A stretch of 64,000 nucleotides of DNA, from contig CM119271.1 in the NCBI GenBank assembly GCA_051294375.1, positions 8,237,788-8,301,787 on the forward strand. The letters are read 5' to 3'. Source of the DNA: Paraspadella gotoi (Eukaryota > Chaetognatha). How positions within the stretch are numbered: position 1 is the first letter of the stretch; each line of letters begins with the position of its first letter. The notes under the pieces were generated by a model, which was not told the origin of the DNA, ran no database searches, and saw only the letters and a program-made list of their open reading frames with translations. Positions 1-11,280 of the stretch are shown one piece after another. The position numbers and the translations under genes were made by a program.

Positions 1-215
1 CCACCAACCGTTCGTCAGCGACCATTGGTGCCGGAGGCAAGTCATTCGCCTCCCAACCCAAAGGTCCGGGGTTCTAGCCCGGTGGTCGCCTAGCAGTTAA
101 TAGGGACTTGGCGCTTTAACCCGCCTGTAACACGGTGTTACAGCCTGATCCGAAGCTAAGGGACTGCTTATATTGAACGGTTCTGTCATTAACACTTATC
201 AATAATTACTGTCTC
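1..215 (+). repeat. tRNA-derived SINE-like repeat (copy 1)
   Basis: Positions 18-89 can fold as a tRNA-like unit: GCGACCA at 18-24 pairs with TGGTCGC at 83-89, and a T-arm CCGGG/CCCGG encloses GTTCTAG, which resembles a pol III B box. The sequence continues through a conserved body containing the motif GCCTGTAACACGGTGTTACAG. Two diverged copies of the same element lie on the - strand at about 28.72-28.92 kb and 29.16-29.35 kb, so it is dispersed. I infer a SINE head. The element may begin before the window. Confidence 0.6.
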
Positions 216-1138
216 TTCACAATGTTATTTTCAAAATGAGGCACTGACCGCGGTAAACATTTCTCGATTCCGCGACCACTGTCTGTCGGGAGGCATTCTA
301 ATCTGGAGCAGCATCTCCAGTGGGAGCGAAGGGCGGAGTTGCACCTGCCAAAGAGATCAATGCACCTGGGGTCCTGGCGAGAGAGGGACATGAAGGAAGT
401 GTAACGTCAGGTAATTTAGACAATGTCCTTAGTTTTCCTTACCCTCTTCCATTTCTTTGACTCCGAAAGCAGCGTCAACATCAAACATGCCATGAGACAC
501 AACTTAAAAATGAAACGCATTTTGGAGGCAAAATAAAAAAAACAACTAAAAAACGAAATAAAATTCCTTTACAGCCAAAACTTCTTTTTTTCCGCTGATT
601 TTTTGGTTTGTATATAAAGTGTTGCTAAGCAACTAGTTTACCGCACAGAAATGATTACAAAAAGGAAGATCCACTTTTTTTAAACAAAAAAATATATATT
701 TACGTTCCGCGAACGATTTTGTTAACTATTGCCGGCTATTTAACATATTTAACTTATTTTCGCCTTCTACAATATGTAGCGGTCATAATCATATTTTATT
801 GGCGAATAACAATGTGATACAGAGAATACATTTTGACCATGGAAGATCATAAGACGAGACTAAAAAGAGATAGCACGGCACAGATAATGTAAGAGAGAGA
901 GTGAGAGAGAGAGAGAGCGAGTCATTAACCGGCCTCCTTCGCGACCGCTAAACTTAATGACCACCGAGGGTTGACCCCGTGGCTACGACACCTTCGTAGC
1001 CACAAATATTTATTTTATATATTTAATTATTTGTTTAATTTAATTTAATTGATTTGTTTATACGTACTTAATTATTTACCACTGCAAAAAGATGATTTAT
1101 AAGAAATAGGTTCCGTTTAGATATAATCAGTTTTTCGT
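216..1138. other. non-coding stretch with short (GA)n tract
   Basis: No convincing gene. It is AT-rich from about 480 to 850, has a (GA)n tract near 890-918, and ends in a perfect hairpin reported separately. Confidence 0.6.
979..1003. repeat. perfect 10-bp hairpin
   Basis: GTGGCTACGA at 979-988 is exactly complementary to TCGTAGCCAC at 994-1003, with a 5-nt loop. It follows a G/C-rich stretch (920-978) that stands out from AT-rich flanks. It could be the end of a small repeat or a structured RNA. No function can be assigned. Confidence 0.5.
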
Positions 1139-1435
1139 TTGGTTTCTGTTTTGAATTTCTTTCGTTTTATATATAATATGTCTTATATTGCCTTTGTCAA
1201 ATCAAATTTTCATCCACAAATGCGACGACCACGACGAAGACGACAACGACGACGACTAACTACCAATACAAACACAACGGAGGCCATCGAAAAACGGAGA
1301 ACAACGACAACAATAATCTCCAATAATCGAGAGGATTTTACGAAAATGCAACGTTGCAAAGGCAAAGAGTTATTGGAGAAAGACGACGTCGACGAATACG
1401 ACGACGATGACGACGACTGAACCACCTTTATTGTT

Positions 1436-1615
1436 ATGAACGCGCTAAAGGGTCTCAAAACCCTAGGAGACGTGGTCGAACCCACGCACGCGCTCTTTAT
1501 TCGTCGCCTTGTGGATTCGGAAAGGGGCTGGCTTCGCCGAGCATCTTGGATCGACGCGTGGCTGGGATTTTTACCCGCCATTTGCTATCATTTGAGAGTA
1601 ACAGTAAAAGTTTAG
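1436..1615 (+). CDS. hypothetical small ORF (59 aa)
   Basis: An ATG-to-TAG frame of 59 residues with G/C-rich codons like those of real genes in this window; the C-terminal half contains W-R-R-type and hydrophobic residues ending in VTVKV. An overlapping Arg/Asp-rich frame at 1139-1420 is low complexity (CGA/GAC repeats) and is probably not a gene. No homology is recognised and no flanking splice partner was identified, so this may be an exon or chance. Confidence 0.2.
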   Translation: MNALKGLKTLGDVVEPTHALFIRRLVDSERGWLRRASWIDAWLGFLPAICYHLRVTVKV

Positions 1616-2421
1616 GTTCTTTAAATTAGTAATCGAGAAATACAAAAATTAGCCGGGTTTAAGGTCCTTGATGTACTCAGATATCTCAAAACTATCACTA
1701 TCGAGAAAACCAACCAACGCTAGTTTTGGATATTCTCTCAACCCCCGTGGGATCGCTTCAGCCTTTTCCCGACCTCCGCCAAAGCTTCGTTGTTTATTTC
1801 TAGTCCAGTTCTTTGGTTTTTAGTTATTTTGGACTCCATTACCTTCTTTGGAACTCCTCTTCGGCTCCTCCGTTAGCCCCAATGCTCAACCCCATAGCCT
1901 CGCTCCCCCACCTCAACGGGACTAATGTTCTTGAGGAGACCGTTAATTGTTAACTCGGTGCTCTGTTCCAAAAACCTGGCTAAAAATCGGTATTCCAGTC
2001 ACCGGAAATGGAGAAAGAAAACCCGAGTTACGAATTGTTTTTTTTTTTCAAATGGTGTCGAATGTCGATTACGTATTACGATTCGACACGTGAACTTAGT
2101 CGATTATATTTGATTAATTAATTGTAAAGAATTTTATAATTTTAATCAACGCCATAAAATTATTGTTGATTTGGCTGAAACAATTGACTCATATTAATTA
2201 AAATTAACTAATAGTATTTCTCTGGCCTATAAATATCCTTACTCGAGAAATATTTAAAGGATTCCCTACGTAAAAAAAGCGTTCGCCTTCAATATTTTCC
2301 AGCAGGGTAAGAAAAAGTTCTCCATCAAAATTACCCAGCATGGCGCGCGAGAAAGCGCTCTCCATTAAAGTTTTCCGTTTCTTGACGACTTTGATAAATA
2401 GATTTTGTCAGGAAGCGGAAG

Positions 2422-2424
<3 letters not shown>

Positions 2425-2478
<54 letters not shown>

Positions 2479-2487
2479 GAGAGAGAC
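2425..2487. repeat. (GA)n microsatellite
   Basis: Nearly pure GA dinucleotide run. ORFs that read through it as Ser/Leu or Arg/Glu are artefacts. Confidence 0.95.
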
Positions 2488-2802
2488 CTGACAAGCTGAT
2501 GTGATATCATGAGACAGAGCCTTGAAAAACTAAAGGTTTTAGAGAAAAAGAGAGAGAGGGAGAGAAGTAGGAAGGGAAATGAGCGAGGAGGAAAAAAATG
2601 AGCCGAAGATTTGATAAACGAGCGACGGCGCTTAATATCCGCCCCCCCCACTCCACCCCCCACTTCCAGGGTCCGCATCCGCCACCTTCGTCGCGCAGGT
2701 AAAGGGCACGTTTCGCAATTATTTAATCGAATAAGGGGTTTACCTTTTTCTTTCTTGATTTCAGTCAATATCATAGAAATCGTCTTGGTTCTTTAGCGAC
2801 AG

Positions 2803-3024
2803 GTGACAAGGATCAACAAGAATCAAATCGATGACGACAACACCGATCAAACCGCCGATCAAAAATCGATTAAGACTCCGACTTCGCATAACCAAAAAAA
2901 GAAGACTAATGTTTTTTTATCGAGAAATCAGAGGACAAAGAGGATGATGACGAAGTCGAAGAGGATGAAGATTGGGAATCCCTCGGGATTTCGAGAGGAC
3001 GTTACCGACGTTACGAGTCGCTGA
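2803..3024 (+). CDS. hypothetical acidic exon-like fragment, possibly frameshifted
   Basis: An acceptor-like AG near 2800 precedes an Asp/Gln/Lys-rich frame. Near 2918 a T7 run separates it from another frame that encodes an acidic segment (EDKEDDDEVEEDEDWES) ending at a stop near 3038. Two fewer T would join the two frames. I see no recognisable domain. It could be a C-terminal exon of an acidic, perhaps nuclear, protein with a homopolymer error, or just low-complexity sequence. The flanking bases 2640-2660 are C-rich. Confidence 0.2.
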   Translation: MTRINKNQIDDDNTDQTADQKSIKTPTSHNQKKKTNVFLSRNQRTKRMMTKSKRMKIGNPSGFREDVTDVTSR

Positions 3025-3195
3025 TAGCGTTCAGCGATTAAACCCTGCAACCCCACGACTCCCTTCAACGCGCCCTGTTCTTTGAACGTCGTTCCTTTTA
3101 ATTTAAATTCAAATTTTGTTATGAATTATTTGTTTAATTTATACTAAATAACAGTTTACCAGTCGCTGAAAAATTCGGCCGGCCTATCGTCTAAA

Positions 3196-3432
3196 TTGGA
3201 GGTCAGCGATCGAACTTTGTCCCCCCCCTCTGCGCAGTCCCCTCTCCCAACTGTTAGGACTTTACGATCTGGAGAACGACCCTCCTCCGACCATCGAACA
3301 ACTTGTAACCCCATTTCTAAATCCATCGCTGCCCTCGACAAAAATCCGACTTTGCCGAGAAGAGATTTCGGGGGAGCGAAAAATAAAGACCCGCCGGTCG
3401 ACCGGTCACTCCGATGGGCCGCTCTATCGTGA
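3196..3432 (+). CDS. exon-like ORF, unknown
   Basis: An open frame with codon choice like nearby genes (TCG, CCG, CGA). It is Ser/Pro/Arg-rich and runs to a TGA at 3430-3432. The frame stays open upstream to about 3160, where an acceptor-like ACAG occurs near 3150. Both strands are open over much of this interval, which weakens the call. No family is recognised. Confidence 0.18.
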   Translation: MEVSDRTLSPPSAQSPLPTVRTLRSGERPSSDHRTTCNPISKSIAALDKNPTLPRRDFGGAKNKDPPVDRSLRWAALS

Positions 3433-3961
3433 CGCCGTTCGGCCGCCTCGCCGCTTCGCTTTTTTGGTCGCGACGTATCGTTTCATCTCTTTGCTGGTCG
3501 CACGTATTCTTAGCGATCTCGTTTTGGCTTCGTTTCACTCAACTCTTGAATATGGATTCCACTTTCGTATTTTGCACATTTCTAACAGTATTTCGTCAAA
3601 CTCTTGAAAACGCGAACAAGCCAAGATGTTTTATGTGAGATTTTGTGGCCTTCATAATGTATTCTATTTTAGAGCGTGTGGGCCTTTTTTTTAGCATGGG
3701 CGGGATTTCGAAGAGACCCCCCTCAACTCAAGCAACTCAAAGAGACAGAAGAGAGACATAGTGAGACATAGAGAAAAAGAAAGAGAGAGAGCGAGAGAGA
3801 GAGAGAGATTTTGCAAAACTCTTGCCTTTATAGTTTTATAAATATATTATAGTATACGACTATAAGTACATTATAAAATATATAATTTAAAACTGAGAAA
3901 AGTCAGTACTCAGTCGGGAGCAAAGTTTAGCGAATGGGAGAAAACGATATCGATATTATTC

Positions 3962-3963
<2 letters not shown>

Positions 3964-4018
<55 letters not shown>
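3964..4018. repeat. (TC)n microsatellite
   Basis: Pure TC dinucleotide run of about 55 bp. Confidence 0.95.
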
Positions 4019-4020
<2 letters not shown>

Positions 4021-5684
4021 AATAATAATATTTCCTCCCAGCGCGGGCGGGAATTGTGTTTTTCTCTCCTTTCCTCTCGACGACCGAGCCGTTCCATTCC
4101 CCGAGTTTCCCGGCGACCATAAATTTTAATTATTTAAACTATTAAAAAGTTTTCAGTGAAAAAATGAATAAATCGCTTTTTTTTTTGCTTTTTTTTTTTT
4201 TATGAAAAAAAAAAAGACAGAAATCGCGAGTTGCTGAGGCGAGAATCGCCTTCGGCTCAAAAACGTCTCCGCGGATTTGATGAAATGAATTTTTTTTTTT
4301 AGACTGCGCAAAAAAAAAAGTTATATGGGTCGCCATCTCTCGTCACGTTGCATATTTTTTGTTTTGGTGGGGATTCTTCTTCTGCCGCAGCTTTTGCCAG
4401 CTGAAACAAAGTTACAGATGAATTTTACAATTAACTTTTATATGAACTTGACAATATCACTTTTACGCTCGATCGCCAAAACAATTCAAAAATTTTAAAC
4501 CCAAAAAATTTAGCAATAGTAGGTGTTGGACACAAACTCTCTTTGGACTTTGTTGCTCTTGATTTGTTTTTGTAAAAGCGTTAAAAATAAAATAAAAATA
4601 TAAATAAACAATCAATATTTGTTTACAAACATTGCCGTTTGTTATTAATATTATTGTTATTTGTTATTATTGGTATTATTCCGTTCTAATCATGATTCTT
4701 TTCATGCAGATTGTGTTAATATTAATTAGCAATTATCAGGTTTTATATGTGGTCTATATGCCATATTCGTGGTTTGATATTTCGTTATTGATTAAGCAAA
4801 GCTGACCTGAGAGATCATTGCCCGTTTGATTGTTTCCCGATACTTGCTTTTGCTTACCTCCAGTTCTAGATCATGCTTTGATTCCTGAGACTCGCGATAT
4901 AACCTGATTGCCGCTCGCAATATTGATTTTCTCAAAAGGTGAGCGAGAGACGGAAAGCCCAGCTCATCACTGGTGCATTGGCCAATGGCCAGTTCACTTT
5001 TTTGTGTCGGAATCCCCGGGTTAAAACCCTGCTCATAAGAAGTGACGGGGACAAAGCAATTGTCATTGTGTTAATCTGGAGTACGTCGAAAATCAAGCCA
5101 TAGGTACCAAAGAAAAGTTTCATATCAACTATCAATAAAATAAATTATAATATTGGATTGATTTGTTTATAAATTAAAAAGTCTCAAAGCTTAAATCTTT
5201 TTAAAAATAAATAAATTTGGTAACTTTGATTCATCGTTTCTGGATCCTAGTCAAATTTTTTCTGATATTTCTTAAAATCAGCGACGATTTTATCAAGTAT
5301 TTTTGAACAGTTGTCCATGACGATGTCAGGATAGAAAATTATAACTATAACTATAATTTAATATATATTAGAAGATAGAAAATTATAACTATAACTTAAT
5401 ATATATTATAAGGTATGAAATTAAATGCATGATGAATACCGGTTTTCACCCTGTTACTTTGTCTTTTTATCTCTTGCTTGGTCCTACAGCTGCGCTCCTG
5501 GCGAAAATTCTCTGAACTAATGGTTGTTAGGAAGTGACGTCATTATGATATCTAGTAACCGTCGTTCGTCTTCTCCGTCCGTGTCGGTATGCCGAAAAAG
5601 TTTTTATGAGTCTTTTTTTATGAGTTTTAAATAAGTTTTAAATGTTTACACATTTTAATAAAAGAAGCGTAATGTTCTAAAACC
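4019..5684. other. AT-rich non-coding interval
   Basis: Poly-A and poly-T tracts at 4175-4330 and AT-rich sequence with no supported gene. A two-copy tandem repeat (GATAGAAAATTATAACTAT unit, TAATATATATTA spacer) lies at 5332-5412. A segment near 4975-5100 contains CCCCGGGTTAAAACCCTG, weakly like a B box, and might be another tRNA-derived repeat. Confidence 0.5.
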
Positions 5685-5831
5685 TTGGTCCATATAATTG
5701 TATCCTCTTGTTTTCTCTTTCAATTACATGAAAATCATTGTGTATCACAGTTTAAATTTCAAATTTATGAATCCTCTCTCCCTCTCCCCTTTAAGACATC
5801 CCCCCTCCCCGCCCCCGACCTCCCTTCCACC

Positions 5832-8503
5832 ATGCGAACAACGTCAAAAAGGAAAGCGGCGCGATTTCTGACCATCGAGTTGCCGAAATCCCGTCGCAAG
5901 CGATGGGTCGTCGTCTTCGCTTCCCTGATCCTCGTCTCAGGCTGCTGCGCTCTCGTGAGGAATGTTGGTCTCTTTCTCGCCGCTTTTTACGATCCACCCG
6001 ACGATCCTCGGCCGTGGAACGCCGGCCGTGACGCCTCTTGTCCGGCCGTTTGTCTCGAGGAGCGAATCGATTGCCTTCCTGACAAAGAACTAGACCAAAG
6101 CGGACAAGACTTTTGGTAAAAAGGATGATTGATTGATTGTTTTATTGTTTGAATGTCCAAAAAGTTCTTTTGACTATAAATTACGCTTTTTCCCTCCTTT
6201 TTCAAAGGCGAGCCCGCGAAGCCTGCCTCTCCCGCGATTGCTGTTGGGCAGCGCCTTCTCGTTCTCAACTTGCGTCTCCTGTCGCCCTCGTCCCTTCATG
6301 TTTCTTCCCGCGAAATAAAACCTTTTATCGCGTGACGTCGATAATAAAATCGCTTTCAGGGATTACATTGACGCTCACGCTTAAGGATCCCGACGCGACC
6401 GTATTCCCCGGTCTCCTCGGCGTTCTAGAGGCACGATTGACGCGCGTGCGTCGAGGCGTCGCTCGGATCACGATCGGCGACGCCGCAAGGATTTACGAGA
6501 ACGATGAGGTCATCGCCAAAACCTCGGACGCCGACGTCGACTTTTTATTAGAATCGATCGACTCTAATTTCGTGATTCGTCGGCGTTCCGACAGCGTCGT
6601 CGTCTTCGACACTCGACTCGCGCCTTATCTCTTGTCCAAAAAGTTTCTTCAGCTGACGACGACATTGGCAGGATCAACAGTCTTCGGTTTGGGCCCGTTT
6701 GGGTCAGAATCGCCGATTTGGGGCGGCGATTGGGCTCGAATTCACTTTCGGAGATCTGAGGTTTATCACAGGGCTGGTGCCGAACCGCGCGGCCTCTATC
6801 CGGTTGCGTTGACGCTTGGACGTTCGTGCGTGGGACGGAAATGCTCTCCTATCGCGAGTGGGCTCTTTTTCCACAACGCCAATGTGGCCGAAGCTTTTTT
6901 ACAGCCGTACCCAGCGTTAACCTTCCGCGCTAACAGCGGCGTCTTAGACTTTTTCCTTTACACGGGTCGAACTCCAGCAGATGTGTTCGCAGCTCACTGG
7001 AGCCTGGTGGGGCGTCCAACGACGCCACCCTTTTGGGCGCTGGGCCTGCATTTGAGTTGTCGCGGCGTCCCTGCAAGAAAACTATTGCAACGATTACGTA
7101 CTTTCTGCGAGAATGGATTTTCTTTTACGAATTTTTGGGTCGATGAACCCCATGCAGACGATACTCGTCGCGCCATCACGTTGTCCTCCATAGTCTCTGC
7201 CCTTCACCAAAATAAATTCGTAATCCGCCCGCGTAAAACGTCTGTAGGCGAGGCTCTTCTTGGTTTATCATCCGGGATCGATCTCTGGACGAAACGTCTT
7301 CAACGACTTCACCAGCTCATTCCTTTCGACGGCGTTATGATCGACGATGACGTTAGTTCCCTTCAAGGACGACTGCAGATAAAGACTGTGCATGCGGCGC
7401 TACAGCGCTTGCGCCCGGATCGCCACCCCTTTGTGGCCACAAAAACTTCCTTTCCTGCTGTACGTCTCGGCGGTAGCAGAGTCGACTGGAGGGATTTGGC
7501 TTCTTCCGTCGCCCACTTGCTCACTTCAAATTTTTTCGGTGTCCCCCTCGTCGGAGTTAACTTTTGTGGCAATACTAGTGACTCCAATGCGGAACTCTGC
7601 GTCCGACAGACACAATTAGGAGCAGTTTTTCCACTGATGATAAATTCGGTCGGATCGAGTGTGGAGAACCGCGACCTTTCTTCCTTCAAATCTCCTCAAG
7701 TTGGTTCGGCGCTGAAAGAGGCTTTTCGTCTGCACTACCGAATCGCACCATTTTTATATTCTCGTCTCCTCCAAGCCTCCGTCGACGGTTCTGTTCCAGT
7801 GCGACCGATGTTCTTCGACTTTTTCACTGACCCACAAACCTGGAATCTCTCCCGACAATTCATGTGGGGGGACGAGGTGATGGTTACTCCTGTATTCAAA
7901 GAGAACTCTGTATGTCTAGAAGAAACTTTCTTTCCCGCCGGAATTTGGTACAATTGGGTCGACAACGTCACGGTCAATGTCCCGTCGCTCACGGGCCGCT
8001 TTGTGCCCTTTCTAGCCGCTCCCCTATGTCACTCGCCCGTATGGCTCAGTGGCGGAAGGGTTATCGTTGAGCGCCACTCCGCAACGTCGCCCGACGCCCC
8101 TTTAACAGACGACTTGCGTCTCGTCGTGGCACTCGACCTCAACGGAGAATCGAGCGGCGAGTTTCTTTGGGACAATGACATTGAGGCCGTGGACCAGTTG
8201 CCGAACAAGTCGGATCGAATCGGCCGCTTGAGATTCTCTTGGCTGAATGGAGTTTTTAATGTGGTTTCTAACTTAAGTATTAGGAGAACCGGAAACGAGC
8301 AAGAGATAAACTTTCGAATGAGACTTCTGTGCGACGAGATCCTCGTGCTGGGGTTGGGAATGAGCGACGGGCTGTCCTTTGCTCTGGCATCCGAGTCTGA
8401 ATCCCGAAGAGACTTGATGTGGGAGAAGAGAGGTTTGGAGTGGTTGGCGATCAAGGTGGGGGGAGCCGATCTCGTTCAGGGCTTCGTCATTTACTTTTCC
8501 TAG
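5832..8503 (+). CDS. type II membrane trefoil-GH31 family protein, probably catalytically inactive
   Basis: Two exons (5832-6115, 6208-8503) give 859 aa. The start is CACCATG. A basic cytosolic head (1-24) is followed by a single membrane segment (about 25-42), then a P-type trefoil domain (about 74-127) with paired Cys ending in RDCCW and SCFFP. The 92-nt phase-2 intron splits the trefoil Trp95. The rest is a glycoside hydrolase family 31 N-domain and barrel plus C-terminal beta domains, the layout of sucrase-isomaltase and maltase-glucoamylase modules. The nucleophile motif WIDMNE reads MIDDDV here (Asp474 kept). The acid/base motif GHWxGDN is replaced by LGGSRVDW, the RNH motif by INS, and GADICGF by GVNFCGN. 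The fold is clear. Loss of alpha-glucosidase activity is inferred from these motif changes. Confidence 0.9.
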
Positions 8504-8852
8504 TGAAATTTGATTATTTAAAACAACTACAATTAAAAATTGTCATGAAAAAATCGAGACTAATTTTTTAGTCTAATACCACTATGTTATTAAATATTTG
8601 AAAAGTAACTGCTTCGTGCTCACATTATTTACTATCCTAGCTTTTACGTGAGTATTTAAATTTTTATTTTTTGGAATCATGATCTCATCTGAAATTTATT
8701 TCGCTAACATGATATGTGTACATTTTACACAAATTATATTTTTTACTTTTATACGCATTTCTGACATTTACACTTGTTATGCTTTAAATTTTTTTAGCTT
8801 TAGTGACAAGTGACTTTTCGAATTATAATCCTAATTCCTATCTAAATTCATC

Positions 8853-9286
8853 ATGAGTGAAGTTGAAGAAACATTGAAACGCATCCAGTCGCACAAGGGC
8901 GTCGTTGGGTGCATTGTCGTAAATAACGAAGGTAAGTCAGTTGGGTGCCAAACGGAACATCTAAAACTAAGATGAACCTAAAACTAAGACGAAACCCTTA
9001 TTAAGGAATTCCCATTCGAACGACGATGGACAACTCGACGACGGTTCAATACTCGGGCCTGCTTCATCAGGTGAACTAATTCAGTTATCGATCGAAATTA
9101 TCGATCCCTCAAAACGAGATTAACATTTTCTCGTTCTCCCAGTTGGCCAGCAAAGCTCGGCATTGCGTGCGCGATCTGGATCCGCAAAACGATCTCACCT
9201 TTTTGCGCGTGCGATCTAAGAAGCACGAGATCATGGTGGCGCCGGATCGCGACTACCTGCTCATCGTTATTCAACATCCCGAATGA
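8853..9286 (+). CDS. DYNLRB1: dynein light chain roadblock-type
   Basis: Three exons (8853-8931, 9006-9070, 9143-9286) encode 95 aa, almost exactly the length of animal roadblock light chains (96 aa). Visible family features are the start [19 protein letters not shown], the central [11 protein letters not shown], and the C-terminal [19 protein letters not shown] followed by LLIVIQ. The protein dimerises on the intermediate chains of cytoplasmic dynein-1 and of dynein-2, the retrograde IFT motor. An acceptor-like TTTTTTTAG at 8790-8797, 56 nt before the ATG, suggests a 5'-UTR intron or trans-splice site. The gene begins 349 bp after the GH31 stop. Confidence 0.96.
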
Positions 9287-9724
9287 TAGTCGCCGGAGTA
9301 TTCGATATTTTCCAGTCAACGTCTGGCCTGACGTTAATGATAGTATTTCCCGCATGTTCTGGAAATGTACATAATGATCGTTAACTTATTATTCCATCTT
9401 TTGATAGAAAAAAAAATATAACTACGTTCATATTAATTCAGAAATTAAAATTCTATTTTTAGTTTGCAATATAAATATTTCATACCTGTATTGAGACTTT
9501 ATTCTTCAACAAATAATTTTCATTAAAAAAAATGTAAAGTTTTAACAATTTTTTTCCTTCCTCTTATATCGCAATTTAATGTGCAGCTAGTTCTAGTCGA
9601 AAAACAAGCTTCTAATTTCGAAACATTGTTTCTTCCTCAACTTTTAAAATTAGCCTTATTGTATATTTTTAGTTAACGGAAATGTCGCCGTATTTGTGAA
9701 TAGATAACTTCCAAGAACTAGACA

Positions 9725-11085
9725 ATGGATATTCTGGACAATTCCCTCATCGGCGGAAAACGAGAGGCGCGGAAGGGACGCCGTGCTGGTGGTCAGGACG
9801 ACGCCGCGCCATCGGCGAGCGGCGGAGGGAGACCCGCGAGCGGCGCCTTCATGGGGAGCGGACCCGAGGAGGAGTTGACCATCGCCGCCGACTCCGGAAT
9901 CGAACACGGAGACGGAATGGACCAACCTCCTTCCCGGTAGAAGACTGGGATGACCTTCGACGTCGATCAATTCTTTTTCTTTTTCCTTTTCCTATCCAAT
10001 CCTTTTCATCTTTCCCTCAGTCCGTCTCGCCGCAAGGGCGGCTGGGGCGAGGAGGCCTCAAATCCGCCTTCAGCCAAAGGAGCAAGGTCGAACTTTTTCG
10101 GTGGTGATGCTTTCGACAGCGACGGACCTATCGCAATGACAGGTGGTTGAAGAATGAGGAAATTAATTTATTTCATCCGGTTCCATATACCTTGAAAATT
10201 ATTAACAAATTTATTTAATTTACTAGTAATTACGAAATCAGGGGGTGGGGGGAACTTTCGTAACTTTAACACCTTTTTTTGTGCTATTTTAAATTTTTAT
10301 ATACGCGTGTAAAGCGAGCTGCGATCAAAAAATCATTTGTCAAGTTATGTTCACTTCGTCCGGTCCGGTTCTTGCGTGCGACCCAAATTTTGAGGTTTTT
10401 TGATGGCCGAATTCGTTCCCAGCAAAACCGGTTATGACCTCCTTACCTAAACAAGACCGGCGATACACGTAGACACGAAAAATGCATCCGCTCCCTTCTT
10501 TCTCTCTCTCTCTTTACAACAGATAACTACGATCAGCGGTTGACTCGTCGCGGCGAACATCGAATTGGCTTCGACGACGACGATGACGACGGCGACATTC
10601 CCGTCATCCCCAATCTGGATGAAGTCCAGGAAGAGGTTCGATTTCAAAATACTTTTTTGTCAAATTTTAATTTGTTTCTACTATTCGTTCACTCTCTCCC
10701 TCTTTAGGATCTTACCCAAAAGGTGGCGCAGGCGCCACAGATTCAGGTCAATAAGGTCGCTACATTTCGGGAGCTGGACCACGACCTTCTCAAGCATTCC
10801 GCCTTTACCAGTCTCGACAACGAGATCGATCTTAAGTTACTCGCCAAAGGTGGTTTTCGGGTCGACTTAATAATATACTACATTATAATGTATGTTTATT
10901 ATCATTAACATACTTTTCTCACGCTAGTGTTGTCCCCGGAGAGCGAGATCCAAGAGCCGGACGTGGCTTGGGACTGGAATCACCTCTTCACCGAAGTCAC
11001 TTCCGAGCTTCAGACCGAATGGGACAAGGTCGAGGGCCGAACGGGCGACGATGCCGAGTCCGGGACATTGGGCACCGTGTCCTGA
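9725..11085 (+). CDS. IFT43: intraflagellar transport protein 43 (IFT-A)
   Basis: Five exons (9725-9936, 10021-10142, 10523-10635, 10708-10849, 10928-11085) join in frame to 248 aa. IFT43 is a small IFT-A subunit required for retrograde transport. Diagnostic blocks are [57 protein letters not shown] and [19 protein letters not shown], all matching the conserved C-terminal half of the family. The N-terminus is Gly/Ser/Arg-rich and variable, as usual. A polypyrimidine-AG (9671-9672) lies 53 nt before the ATG. A polyadenylation-like GAATAAA is near 11203. IFT43 works in the pathway powered by dynein-2, which uses the roadblock light chain encoded just upstream. Confidence 0.95.
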
Positions 11086-11280
11086 TTTGATGGCCTCAAC
11101 AATTTTGTCTTTTGTAGTCCTGTAGTCGTTGTAGAAAAGTTAGTCCCAAAGAAAAACGAACTTTTACGGCATTCCTTCTACCGCGCACAAACATTAAACG
11201 CACGAATAAAAAAAAATCTCCGTATTTAACGATTGCACTTTTTGTTAATCCTTCGCTCATGAATAAAATTATTCAAAGAA

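Noticed and set aside
6137-6207. Long + strand ORF beginning at 6137 as the GH31 start
   Set aside because: Its first 23 codons are intron. The trefoil Cys pattern and splice sites show that exon 1 is 5832-6115.
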